Below are positions 54,901 through 62,076 of a stretch of DNA of 64,000 bases, piece by piece (positions within the stretch are counted from its first letter, which is position 1; every line of letters begins with the position of its first letter). The position numbers and the translations under genes were made by a program. The notes under the pieces were generated by a model that was not told the origin of the DNA, did no database searches, and worked only from the letters and a program-made list of their open reading frames with translations. The stretch is taken from the NCBI RefSeq assembly GCF_947172395.1, contig NC_069105.1, positions 1,116,001 through 1,180,000 on the forward strand, in the 5' to 3' direction. Source of the stretch: Bicyclus anynana. Taxonomy: Eukaryota > Arthropoda > Insecta > Lepidoptera > Nymphalidae.

Positions 54901-55987
54901 CGTTGCGCGAAGACCTAGGCCTATATTGTTATCAAGAATTCTCAAAAGAAAGATAACCCCAACATTTCATAGCCTGACCCAGGACTTGAACCCTAGACCT
55001 CATAATCAGTAGCAAACACAAACTAACAACTATGTAGTTATCAACTGAACCATTAATTCAATCAATGTCTATCTATTGGCCTCTATGGTCATAGCACATA
55101 TATCAACTGGGAAAAGTATCGCCACTCATAAATAATGTGGCTTTCTATTGGTAAAATTTCAAGTTCAGTAAATCCAGAGATTATCCCCTACAACCGCACA
55201 CACTTTACCTCTTTATAATAGTGTAGATAAGCCCTTAAAATCTATACTAATATTATAAAGCTGATGAGTTTGTTTGTTTGGTTGAACGCGCTAATCACAG
55301 TAACTACTGGTCCGATTTGAAAAATTCTTTCAGTGTTAGATATCCCATTTATCGAGGAAGGCTATAGGCTATATAATATCCCCGTATTCCTACGGAAACG
55401 GGAACCACGCGGTAGAAACCGCACGGTGTCATCTAGTAGGCTGATAATTATGATACTAATGTGTTTCAATCCCAATGGTTTTACGAGTCAATTGATAACT
55501 CTTAGGTACTACCAATGATCAATGACTAATTGATAACCGCAATAGCTCAACGGTAAGAACTGTCGGACTCATCACCAAGGGGTAGTGGTTCAATCCCCGC
55601 CCACTCCTAATACAGTATTTTCCGACTAGTTGAAGGAGAATGAGAATATTGCCCATGTTTACAAGATATGGCATTATTTTTTTTTATTTTTTTAAAAGGT
55701 GGCATTCACAGCCTAACACTATTCCTTATTTTTAGCCAATACTAGAAGACGATCAGAACCAACACGTAACAGCGAAACTAGTGGAGAAAGCAGCAAATAA
55801 TTTCACAAACCACGCTCACAAGAACCTTTGTCGCTCAAGCGCTGAGCGCAAGCGCCTCACAGCGGCCAAATACATGTGCCTCGAACTGTTCCTAGCTAGA
55901 CATCCCCCGGAGTTTGTCACTACTTATCTGAACGATAACCACAAGTTCAGAACATTGCATAACAAAGCCCTTCTGAGTAATTTATAA
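42047..55987 (+). CDS. Malate synthase, seven exons
   Basis: Malate synthase makes malate from glyoxylate and acetyl-CoA (glyoxylate shunt). Exons: 42047-42294, 43941-44199, 44935-45262, 46729-46903, 48120-48228, 54027-54281, 55736-55987. They sum to 1626 nt (541 residues), all with GT-AG junctions and matching phases. Motifs: 'QVDFDDGHCPTW' (about 113-123); 'LMLRPRAWNM' with the catalytic Arg (about 159); 'VLIENVISTFELEEILF' with a metal-binding Glu (about 241); 'GLNCGIWDY' with the metal Asp (269); 'HWLAGIGHFFYSGNVEDSAT' with the catalytic Asp (about 440); 'AEISRAQIWQWI'. The protein ends SNL, a weak match to a peroxisomal PTS1; no mitochondrial presequence is obvious. Length and motif order match A-type enzymes, and no residue is missing. 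Introns, especially intron 5 (5.8 kb), are full of repeats. Confidence 0.95.
42674..42957 (+). repeat. SINE family S1, malate synthase intron 1
   Basis: Head 'gtgatagcccagtggatatgac' with B box 'ggttcgaatct'; body 'ggtgaaggaaaacattgtga' and 'ccaatccgcattgggccag'; tail 'gtgagccgaatatgggttta'. Matches the copies at 46368 and, inverted, 54394 and 58310. Confidence 0.8.
43423..43724 (-). repeat. SINE family S2, intron 1
   Basis: Minus-strand copy with a diverged tRNA-like head ('gttacaaaggttg' side) and 'gggatcaaacccaggacctc', the antisense B box, then the common body down to a T-run at 43423. Four other S2 copies are in the window. Confidence 0.75.
44470..44700 (-). repeat. Dispersed repeat R1, copy 2
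   Basis: Inverted relative to 38090-38390: 'ggtataagggtccaaaataa' and 'ttgtgacgtcaca' are the complements of its landmarks. In malate synthase intron 2. Confidence 0.5.
44738..44850 (-). repeat. SINE family S2, 3' fragment, intron 2
   Basis: T-run followed by 'cacaagttagcctttagcta' and 'ggtaagtgatgatgcaatct', the 3' body of family S2. The tRNA-like head is missing. Confidence 0.65.
45302..45681 (+). mobile_element. Helitron-type element, intron 3
   Basis: Begins near 'ttagtattataaacgcgaga' and ends with a short hairpin 'gcgggcgtccgc' immediately before CTAG|T, the Helitron 3' structure. It has two internal repeats of 'aatgtttgttactctttaac' type sequence and 'acataggctactttttatcc'. Non-coding, so mobilised in trans. 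Confidence 0.65.
46368..46675 (+). repeat. SINE family S1, intron 3
   Basis: Head 'cttgtgatagctcagtggac' plus B-box-like 'gagtttgaatctgg', full body, and 3' tail 'gatgatgattatgatgatga'. The best complete copy in the window. Ends about 50 bases before exon 4. Confidence 0.8.
46917..47243 (-). repeat. SINE family S2, full copy, intron 4
   Basis: On the minus strand 'ggcctccgtggcgcagtggt' starts the tRNA-like head and 'cctgggttcgatccccggct' carries the B box; the body ends in a T-run at 46917 (A tail). Begins 13 bases past the exon 4 donor. Confidence 0.85.
47274..47452 (-). mobile_element. Helitron-type repeat, copy 3
   Basis: Inverted copy with TCTATACTAATATTATAAAG at the right (5') end and CTAGT at the left (3') end; body 'ggtccgatttgaaaaattct' in antisense. 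Confidence 0.65.
47841..48038 (+). mobile_element. Helitron-type repeat, copy 4
   Basis: Starts near 'catactaatattataaagat', contains 'ttatagg.ggctatataatat' type sequence and ends 'gggctcagCTAG|T'. About 80 bases upstream of exon 5. Confidence 0.65.
48239..48658. repeat. 420-bp ATC microsatellite, start of intron 5
   Basis: Uninterrupted ATC/AAC triplets begin ten bases after the exon 5 donor. They create spurious open frames on both strands (poly-Asp, poly-His, poly-Met), none of them a gene. Confidence 0.95.
48895..48955. repeat. Second CAT microsatellite, intron 5
   Basis: About 20 CAT triplets. Confidence 0.95.
49396..49790 (+). repeat. tRNA-derived SINE (family S3), intron 5
   Basis: Head 'ctcattggtcccgtggtaag' and B box 'agggttcgaatcccgggt' are followed by a ~300-bp body with 'gtacacccccgtgcctcgga' and 'gtcggtctgccgtcccatcg', and an (ATT)n tail near 49770-49785. 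Looks full length and is the only copy of its family here. Confidence 0.8.
50185..50398 (+). repeat. SINE family S2, 5' truncated, intron 5
   Basis: Body from 'ggctgttgggaggctttggg' through 'tagcgttccggtacgatg' to an A-run at 50389. The tRNA-like head is missing. Confidence 0.7.
50400..50525 (+). repeat. Dispersed repeat R1, copy 3
   Basis: 'tatttcggacccc.ttccatgtacta' and 'gagtcaactaccctat' match 38280-38355. Directly follows the S2 copy. Confidence 0.5.
50684..51250 (+). mobile_element. Helitron-type repeat, long form, copy a
   Basis: Begins TCTATACTAATATTATAAAG. About 560 bases ('gtccgattttaaaaattctt', 'ctatattttatattggtatc', 'catgcgctgccttaac') recur nearly unchanged at 51949-52504. No 3' hairpin was seen at its end. 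Confidence 0.6.
51949..52504 (+). mobile_element. Helitron-type repeat, long form, copy b
   Basis: Near-duplicate of 50684-51250 by eye. Its 5' tip TCTATACTAA is present three times in tandem (51929, 51939, 51949). The interval 51251-51928 between the copies has no recognised content. Confidence 0.6.
52530..52709 (-). mobile_element. Helitron-type repeat, inverted fragment
   Basis: Antisense 'tttacctctttatattatta' (5' tip) and 'aaatcggtccagtagatcca' body. Abuts the next Helitron head-on. Confidence 0.55.
52710..53205 (+). mobile_element. Helitron-type element carrying a G-rich minisatellite
   Basis: The left part reads 'ggaccgattttgctaagg'; the right part ends with 'cgcagacgaagtcgcggg', the hairpin 'gcgggcgtccgc' and CTAG|T, like the element at 45302. 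Between them is a long GGGTA-type array (52790-53155). Confidence 0.65.
52790..53155 (+). repeat. G-rich GGTAGGGGTAGGG minisatellite
   Basis: About 365 bases of irregular units such as ggtagggta and taggggtaggg, ending near 53130-53150 in several TTAGG units. One strand is almost purely G, T and A. Confidence 0.9.
53650..53965 (+). repeat. Duplicated intron 6/exon 7 head, upstream of exon 6
   Basis: Matches 55449-55765: 'atgatactaatgtgtttcaa', 'ggttttacgagtcaattgat', an S4 SINE, 'ttccttatttttagccaat.ctagaagacg.tcagaa'. It therefore carries a splice-acceptor-like site and the first ~30 bases of a copy of exon 7 (pseudo-exon about 53922-53960), placed before exon 6 where it cannot serve the normal transcript. 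Confidence 0.8.
53738..53870 (+). repeat. SINE family S4, in the duplicated block
   Basis: 'cctcaatagctcaacggtaa' head and 'aatggttcgatcc' B box; body 'tacagtattttccgactagt'. Confidence 0.65.
54394..54655 (-). repeat. SINE family S1, intron 6
   Basis: Minus-strand copy: antisense tail 'caacccatattcgagtctcc', body 'gcggattggcagacttcaca', head side 'ggaatcggaggcagaggtca'. Lies about 110 bases after exon 6. Confidence 0.75.
55100..55215 (-). mobile_element. Helitron-type repeat fragment, inverted
   Basis: Antisense 'ctttctattggtaaaat' and 'ctttacctctttataata', as in 52600-52705. Confidence 0.5.
55241..55436 (+). mobile_element. Helitron-type repeat, copy 5
   Basis: Starts TCTATACTAATATTATAAAG and ends 'cggtgtcatCTAG|T', with the full body 'gtccgatttgaaaaattctt' and 'ccatttatcgaggaaggcta'. 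The clearest short copy. Confidence 0.7.
55536..55665 (+). repeat. SINE family S4, intron 6
   Basis: 'gcaatagctcaacggtaaga', B-box-like 'gtggttcaatcc', body 'tacagtattttccgactagt'. Ends about 70 bases before exon 7. Confidence 0.65.
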
Positions 55988-57260
55988 ACGGCGAAATATG
56001 AATCACTTGTCATTTCCTAAGTCTATTACTTGAGATGTATTTGCCTAAATCACTAAATAGTAGCAATACTAAAGGAAAGAACCCAAATACATGTGCCTCG
56101 AACTGTTCCTAGCTAGACAGTAGACATCCCCCAGAGTTTGTCACTACTTATCTGAACGATAACCACAAGTTCAGAACATTGCATAATAAAGCGCTTCTGA
56201 GCAATCTATAAACCAATACGACAGACATTCCAATGTAGACTTAAAATCTGTTTCTTAAGATGCATTTTCCAAAAAATCAGAACGCTTAAAGCGCTTCTGA
56301 GTTATCTATAATTATCGAAAGAAATGTTTGTCATTCCAATGTTGACTCTAAGTCTATTGCTTAAGATGCATTTTCCTGAATCACTAAATAGTAGCCATAC
56401 TAAAGGAAATACGCCAAATACATGTGCCTCGAACTGTTCCTAGCTAGACATCCCCCAGAGTTTGTCACTACTTATCTGAACGATAACCACAAGTTCAGAA
56501 CATTGCATAACAAAGCCCTTCTGAGCAATCTATAAACGTCGAAATATTAATCACTAAATAGTAGCAATACTAAAGGAAAGAACCCAAATACATGTGCCTC
56601 GAACTGTTCCTAGCTAGACAGTAGACATCCCCCAGAGTTTGTCACTACTTATCTGAACGATAACCTCAAGTTCAGAATATTGCATAACAAAGCCCTTCTG
56701 AGCAATCTATAAACGTCCAAATATGAATCACTTGTCATTCCAATGTTGACTCTAAGTCTATTACTTATGATGCATTTTCCTAAACGATAGCCACAAGCTC
56801 TCAACATTCCATGATAAGCGCTTCTGAGCAATCTATAAAGCAATTCAACAGTTGTTTCAGTGTATACTTAAAGTCTGTTACTTAAGATATATATTTCTAT
56901 ATCGTTAAATGGTAGCTACTAGATTAAAAATTGGAATCTGAGAACGAATGCAACAGCAGTCATTCCAATGTGTACTTAAACACGCATCATTCCAATGTCG
57001 ACTCTAAAGACTAATACTTAAGATGCATTATCCTAAGATAGCCACAAGTCCAGAATCTTGCACAATAAAGCGCTTCAGAGCAATCTATAGACCTTAAATG
57101 CAACTTCTCTCGTCATTCTAATGTCGACTTTAAGTCTGTTATTTAAGATGCATTTTCCTTAATTCACAACGGTGCACAACCATGCTGTTCTATAAAATGC
57201 TAAAGATAATAAAGTGCTCATTTCAATATGGACTTTAAGTCTTTTACTTAAGATACATTT
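55988..57260 (+). repeat. Array of decaying copies of malate synthase exon 7
   Basis: After the true stop, the last ~125 coding bases plus 3' UTR recur. Copies starting 'ccaaatacatgtgcctcgaa' lie at 56086, 56413 and 56585, each running to a TAA (about 56211, 56535, 56713). Shorter, worn copies ('aagcgcttctgagcaatct') lie near 56285-56312, 56785-56840 and 57050-57090, and 3' UTR-like 'aagtct.tt.cttaagatgcatt' units continue to about 57260. Several of the longer copies still encode most of the C-terminal residues. None has the exon's first half. Confidence 0.9.
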
Positions 57261-57794
57261 CATGTGACGTATTAAAAATACACTGTGCTTGAGTTTACTG
57301 ACCTTTTGATACTGATATTATTGTACTGTATAGATAATAATTTATTTCACAAACAAGTCCTTATTCTTGTTGCCACGAAGTAAAGGAACTGGAGACGTAT
57401 TTCGTCATAGAAAATACTAAAAAAATATGTAAATAACTGTAAATACTTACTATAACATAGTTAACTGGCAATCACAGACAGACACTTCTATTTTTTTAGT
57501 ATTTATATATGACATAAATGTTTTTTAATCACTGACTTTTGCAAAGAAGCAATGAAGATGGTCTGACTATCACTGCTTTTGTTTGTTCTAATACAATAAC
57601 TTAAATACGTAATACTTACTTTTTTGACCAATGAACGAAACCAAATTTAAATTTGTATAAGTTGGTATATTTTTTCTTATTTTAACTATTTATGAGGACT
57701 TTACAGATTTACTACTTACAAAATATGACAACTTTATCCCCGAATTAAAAATTATTACAATTAGGTATGCTTGTTATATCCAGTTATTGTTAAT

Positions 57795-58024
57795 TTAACA
57801 CGTTCGCTGCGTCACTGATTTTTCAGTACTTTACCAAAACAATACGAGGTTAATTGACCTCGTATCGTGCAATACGAGGTTTTTTGACCTCGCACTAAAA
57901 CTAGTTGTGGTGTTTTACGAGGTTAATTGACCTCGTACCGTACAATACGAGGTTTTTTGACCTCGCACTAAAACTGTGGTGTGGTACGAGATTAATTGAC
58001 CTCGTACCGCAGTGAACGTGTTAA
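57795..58024. mobile_element. 230-bp piggyBac-type MITE with palindromes
   Basis: Bounded by TTAA at 57795-57798 and 58021-58024. Ends are TTAACACGTTCGCTGCG and, inverted, TTAACACGTTCACTGCG. The interior is built from three 22-bp palindromes (57843, 57917 and, with one change, 57984), TACGAGGTTAATTGACCTCG plus two bases, alternating with 'tacgaggttttttgacctcg' half-repeats. Non-coding. The ends closely resemble those of piggyBac 1 (TTAACACATTCACTGC). Confidence 0.85.
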
Positions 58025-58236
58025 TAAAATAATTTATTGTTAGTCTATAATTTTTGTTGGGTTACGGAAATAAATGTTATAATATTAATCTGAATTGTTT
58101 TTATGTTAAGTTTTAAAATATATGCCAAATTGTTATGTATCTACTTATTACACTATGTTACATTGTATATGAATGTTAAATAAAAATCTTTTTAATTGTT
58201 AATGATGTTTTATTTATATGATATTTTGTACATTAC

Positions 58237-58298
58237 CTGCCTTTCAAACTTGGCGTTTCAAAAGTAAGCCACTTGAAATAAATGAATTTTGAATTTCA
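58237..58298 (+). repeat. LINE tail-like fragment
   Basis: 'tgcctttcaaacttggcgtt' and 'cacttgaaataaatgaattt' resemble the very end of the LINE tail at 3785-3825. Too short to classify further. Confidence 0.45.
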
Positions 58299-58309
58299 CA
58301 ATGAAGGAT

Positions 58310-58347
<38 letters not shown>

Positions 58348-58577
58348 ACCCATATTCGGCTCACTGCTGAGCTCGAGTCTCCTCTCAGAATGAGAGGCCT
58401 TAGTCCACCAGCTGGCCCAATGCGGATTGGCAGACTTCACACACGCAGAGAATCAAGTAAATTCTCTGGTATGCAGGTTTCCTCACGATGTTTTCCTTTA
58501 CCATTAGAAATACGTGATATCTAATTGCATGCCCCGGACCGGTTTCGAACCCACAGTCTCCAGGGCTATCACGGCTC
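58310..58577 (-). repeat. SINE family S1 with ATC tail
   Basis: An (ATC)n run at 58311-58345 is the tail of a minus-strand S1 copy; 'caacccatattcggctcact' and 'gcggattggcagacttcaca' follow, and the antisense B box 'ggtttcgaacccac' is near 58540. Confidence 0.8.
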
Positions 58578-59343
58578 TTTGTTATTATTACTAAAGCCAA
58601 ATTCGATGTGGAATGTTTATCAACGAACAAATTAAAAACGAGGGAATAAACCTTATCGCTGACGCTAGTAAATTTACACTACACCTAATAATAATTATAA
58701 TTAACTTGTTCTTAAATTAATGACAATAAATTTGAACAATTTGATACAGTTAATATTTTTCAAATATCATTTTATAAAACGATACATCATTTTTTTGTTG
58801 GTAAATATTCAACATCGAACTTGGCTTTAGTATACTAAGCTGTTACGAAAGTTTGGTAGGTATTTAAAAAATGAAATGCATAAGCGTGGAATAACAAATT
58901 TATTTTATTTCTGAATCATAAACGAACGTGAGTGGTTTCCATATTAATGAAATAGATAAACCAGTTATGTGTACACGGCGTGCCATTAACAAATCCATGA
59001 TTAAAGATCCCATTTGGTTTAGAATACGTGGGCATATTCTGACAAATATATTCGAGATTAACTGTTTATCTATTTTATTGTTATTTATCAAGTTATAACA
59101 AAGTCACGAATTAACATAAAGAATTACATAAAAAAGCTACATAATGAATAATATTTTTAATTTTATTAACATTTCAATACTTACAAACTAATCTTTATTG
59201 TACACACTTGATGTTAAGTGTCAATACATTATATTATGTGCAACTTTAAAGCATTGTCTGTGGACATTATGACCTATCTATTAATACACTTCAGGAGAAT
59301 ATTAAAAATTTACTAACCAGCTGATTGTGTTTACTGTTGTTTT
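58578..59343. other. No recognisable gene
   Basis: AT-rich intergenic sequence downstream of malate synthase; no coding, repeat or RNA signal that I can support. Confidence 0.35.
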
Positions 59344-59493
59344 ATGTCCGGCCGCTCAGTGATTGCGTTTCTGGCAGGTCGTGATGGGCGATGTAACATA
59401 AGAGAGACAGACAAAAACAAGGCAAATGTAATTGAATTTGTTTGTCCCATTCACACTTATGTATGAAACGCAATAACTGAGCGGCCGGGTTTT
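59344..59493. mobile_element. ~150-bp MITE M2, copy 1
   Basis: Terminal inverted repeats 'gtccggccgctcagtgattg' and 'caataactgagcggccggg' flank a short non-coding core. Same family as 59864-60012. Confidence 0.75.
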
Positions 59494-59863
59494 AGTTAAT
59501 ATTTGTACGATTCAACAGCCACATTATAGCTAATTTCTCTGAATATACTACCGCATTTAAATGAACATAGATTATGTATCTTAATTTTAAAAAGTAAATC
59601 AAGTGAGTAAAACTTATGAAAAAAAATTAGTTTAAAATACAATAGTTGATTTTTGCAAAAGCTAGTAGTCCATATAAAATACCAAATTATATGGGAACTA
59701 CCTGCAAAATCAATTTCTTGGTAAACTTTCAATATAGTTCGAAATCGGGGCGTAAAATTCTATTTTCGAACGTCATGTGATTTCAAATGGTTTTCTTGCG
59801 ATGGTTGTCTCACTAGTGTATAAAGTCCGGCCGCTCAGAGTTAACCTGTCTAACTAATGACTA

Positions 59864-60012
59864 AAGTCCGGCCGCTCAGAGATTGCGTTTTTGAGAGGTC
59901 GTGATAGAATGGGCATTGTAACTTCGAGGTCATGCCAACTGTTTGTCTTTGTAGTGATGAGACAAAATAACGAGGCAATTGTCAGAAACGCAATCTTTGA
60001 GCAGCCGGACTT
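59864..60012. mobile_element. ~150-bp MITE M2, copy 2
   Basis: AAGTCCGGCCGCTCAGAGAT at the left and the near inverse at the right, with TA on both sides (59862-59863 and 60013-60014), consistent with a Tc1/mariner-type MITE. A lone end of the same repeat sits at 59822-59840. Confidence 0.75.
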
Positions 60013-60093
60013 TAGTATCTTTACTCAGGATTTAATTATTGAAGCTTCGCTCGTTAATCTTAGAATCCTTTGCTTTGATATTAAATATTTCGC

Positions 60094-60408
60094 AGTGGTA
60101 TGCGGTAGCGGTGATTTACAAAGCGGAGGTCCTGGGTTCGATCCCCGGCTGGGCAGATTGAGATTTTCTTAATTTGCCCAGGTCTGGCTGGTGGGAGGCT
60201 TCGGCCGTGGCTAGTTAACACCCTACCGGCTAAGACGTACCGCCAAGCGATTTAGCGTTCCGGTACGATGCCGTGTAGAAACCGAAAGGGGTGTGGATTT
60301 TCATCATCCTCTTGACAAGTTAGCCCGCTTCCATCTTAGACTGCTCCATCACTTACCATCAGGTGAGATTGTAGTCAAGGGCTTACTTGTAAATAATAAA
60401 AAAAAATG
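60094..60408 (+). repeat. SINE family S2, full copy
   Basis: Head 'cgcagtggtatgcggtagcg', B box 'cctgggttcgatccccggct', full body and A-rich tail at 60398-60408. Confidence 0.85.
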
Positions 60409-61189
60409 ACAAAAACAGCAAAGCATGCAGAATGTTATAGGAGATATAGGCATTTAAAATTTTACAGAGGCAGGATGTCACTTAGTGAACGGTAAAACTT
60501 GTCCGTCAAACAATTTTTATTATGTGCGGCTGTGTTTGAAACGTTTGTCAAACATTGCTTTTTTTGACTGAGAAGTCAGTTTGACAAGCAAGTTTGTCAG
60601 ACATGTTTGATCGTTTATAAAAAAAACACTCCATAACGCTTTTCAACGTTATAATTTGGCTATTAAAATTAAATATTCTATTGAATTGTGTTTTCGTGAT
60701 ATTCTGAATGTGGATGCTCAGTGAAAGCGAAACAAGAAACTATTTTTTGAGAACTGCGTTACATGTGATTGGTTGTTATATAAATTAGGACAATTGAAAT
60801 CGCACGTCAAAATTTTGCCATATGGCTTATTTGATTTAAAGAACAACCCCTGTAGCCCAGTCCAGTGCCTGATTCACCATTTTGGTCTTTATTATCAACT
60901 TACTGAAGTGGACAACAAAGTGTCATCTACATATGATATACACCGTAAGTACCGGATGACTATTGTAATTTGTATCACAGTTTGTCAATTGATTTATTTT
61001 GAAGGGTTGATAATAAAAACCAAAATAGGAAATAGGCCAGCTGATCTTGATCACGTGATCTGTCGATAGCAAAAGCCATTCCCATGTATTTTTCTAGTTT
61101 TCGAAGCGTTCGCGATAGTAGAAAGAGAATCGACGTGTTACTTGGCTACAGGGGCAGTTCTGGCCTAAATTGTTATCTGTCAAGTATCG
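60409..61189. other. No recognisable gene
   Basis: Contains short inverted TTTGACAA/TTGTCAAA-like motifs near 60500-60610 and a chance 98-codon frame (60773-61069). Presumed 3' flank of the minus-strand gene ending at 61190. Confidence 0.35.
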
Positions 61190-61333
61190 CTAAGACACAC
61201 TGCATCGTGAGTTCTGTTCCCCGCCCACCCTCTGGCGCGCCATCTCGCGGATGATGCTGGACTCTCTGGAGCCGGATGAGCTCTGCTCTTGCATGGATAG
61301 AGCCAGTGCGCGCGCTAAAGCCTCGTCTTCAGA
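61190..61333 (-). CDS. Last exon of a ZFAND2-type (AN1/UIM) gene
   Basis: A 48-codon exon after an acceptor with a long pyrimidine tract (61334-61350 on the minus strand, ending CAG). It starts 'SEDEALARALALSMQEQ', an excellent ubiquitin-interacting motif (acidic block, Ala-Leu-x2-Ser), and ends 'CSVS' and a stop, a CaaX-like prenylation signal. UIMs plus a CaaX end are typical of the C-terminus of ZFAND2B/AIRAPL proteins, which link proteasomes or p97 to the ER during proteotoxic stress. No upstream exon is seen before the LINE at 61850-64000, so it should lie beyond the right edge. The AN1 fingers are not visible here, hence the caution. Confidence 0.6.
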   Translation of the reverse strand, partial: SEDEALARALALSMQEQSSSGSRESSIIREMARQRVGGEQNSRCSVS

Positions 61334-61849
61334 CTGAAAAAAAAAACTTCTAGTAAGGGAGCCGTTGCCTTGCACGTTGTTGATTACTTCCACCAAGTAT
61401 GAGCATTTAATATTGGTGGGTATAGGGTTACCAAAAAAAATGGGTTAGTTAATAGTAGCTAAAAGGTGTGCATTTCGAAAATCTAACAATTTGAGCGAAT
61501 CGTAGTGGAATGGGTGGTTTACAAAGTTACAAAATAAAACCCTAATATTTCAGTCTCGCGCCACGAGCGCGAAGAATTTTTTACTTGTTTTGAAGGACAA
61601 TTTCAGTAAGCCAAAGGAATAAAAATTGCCCTTGAAGTCAGTAGCTTTCTTCCCATCGCTGGAAGCGAAAAAAGTAAATAACCATCTATACTTTCTATCA
61701 TCTAATCGGATTCCTTGACTGTTTAGTAACTACAAATTTAGCATCCCGGGCATAGATGATACATTATATATTGATCCCGGGCTCCCCTACTATTATTATG
61801 TATTTCTACTATTATTATATTTTACCCGGCTGGACCGATTGAGATTTTC
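61334..61849. other. Intron sequence, nothing recognised
   Basis: Presumed intron of the ZFAND2-type gene between its last exon and the LINE insertion. No repeat or gene identified. Confidence 0.35.
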
Positions 61850-62076
61850 TTATTTTTTTTTTTTTTTTTTTTCTGTCTGAGTAGGTGCCGATAGCTCCCT
61901 GCGGAACCACTACGGCGTCACCGGGGGGGTTGGGCGAGCGCAGAAGCATCGCCTGATGTGACCCGAAGGCTGAAAGAAAGATAGAGGACGGAACGGCTCT
62001 CTAAGGGCGTCTCCTATGAGACTCGGACCTCGGCTTAGAAGGCCATTCTGGAGGAGGTAACCGTGACCTGAGTGAA
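61850..62076 (-). mobile_element. 3' UTR and A tail of Jockey-type LINE
   Basis: The T-run at 61855-61872 is the A tail on the minus strand; 62076 downward is the 3' UTR. The truncated copy at 17387-17615 shows the same sequence. Confidence 0.8.

Noticed and set aside
57843..58005. CRISPR-like regular repeats
   Set aside because: Palindromic units lie inside a TTAA-bounded MITE in an insect genome; no spacers of constant size or cas genes.
60773..61069. 98-codon plus-strand frame
   Set aside because: No recognisable motif, odd composition and no splice or promoter context; likely chance.
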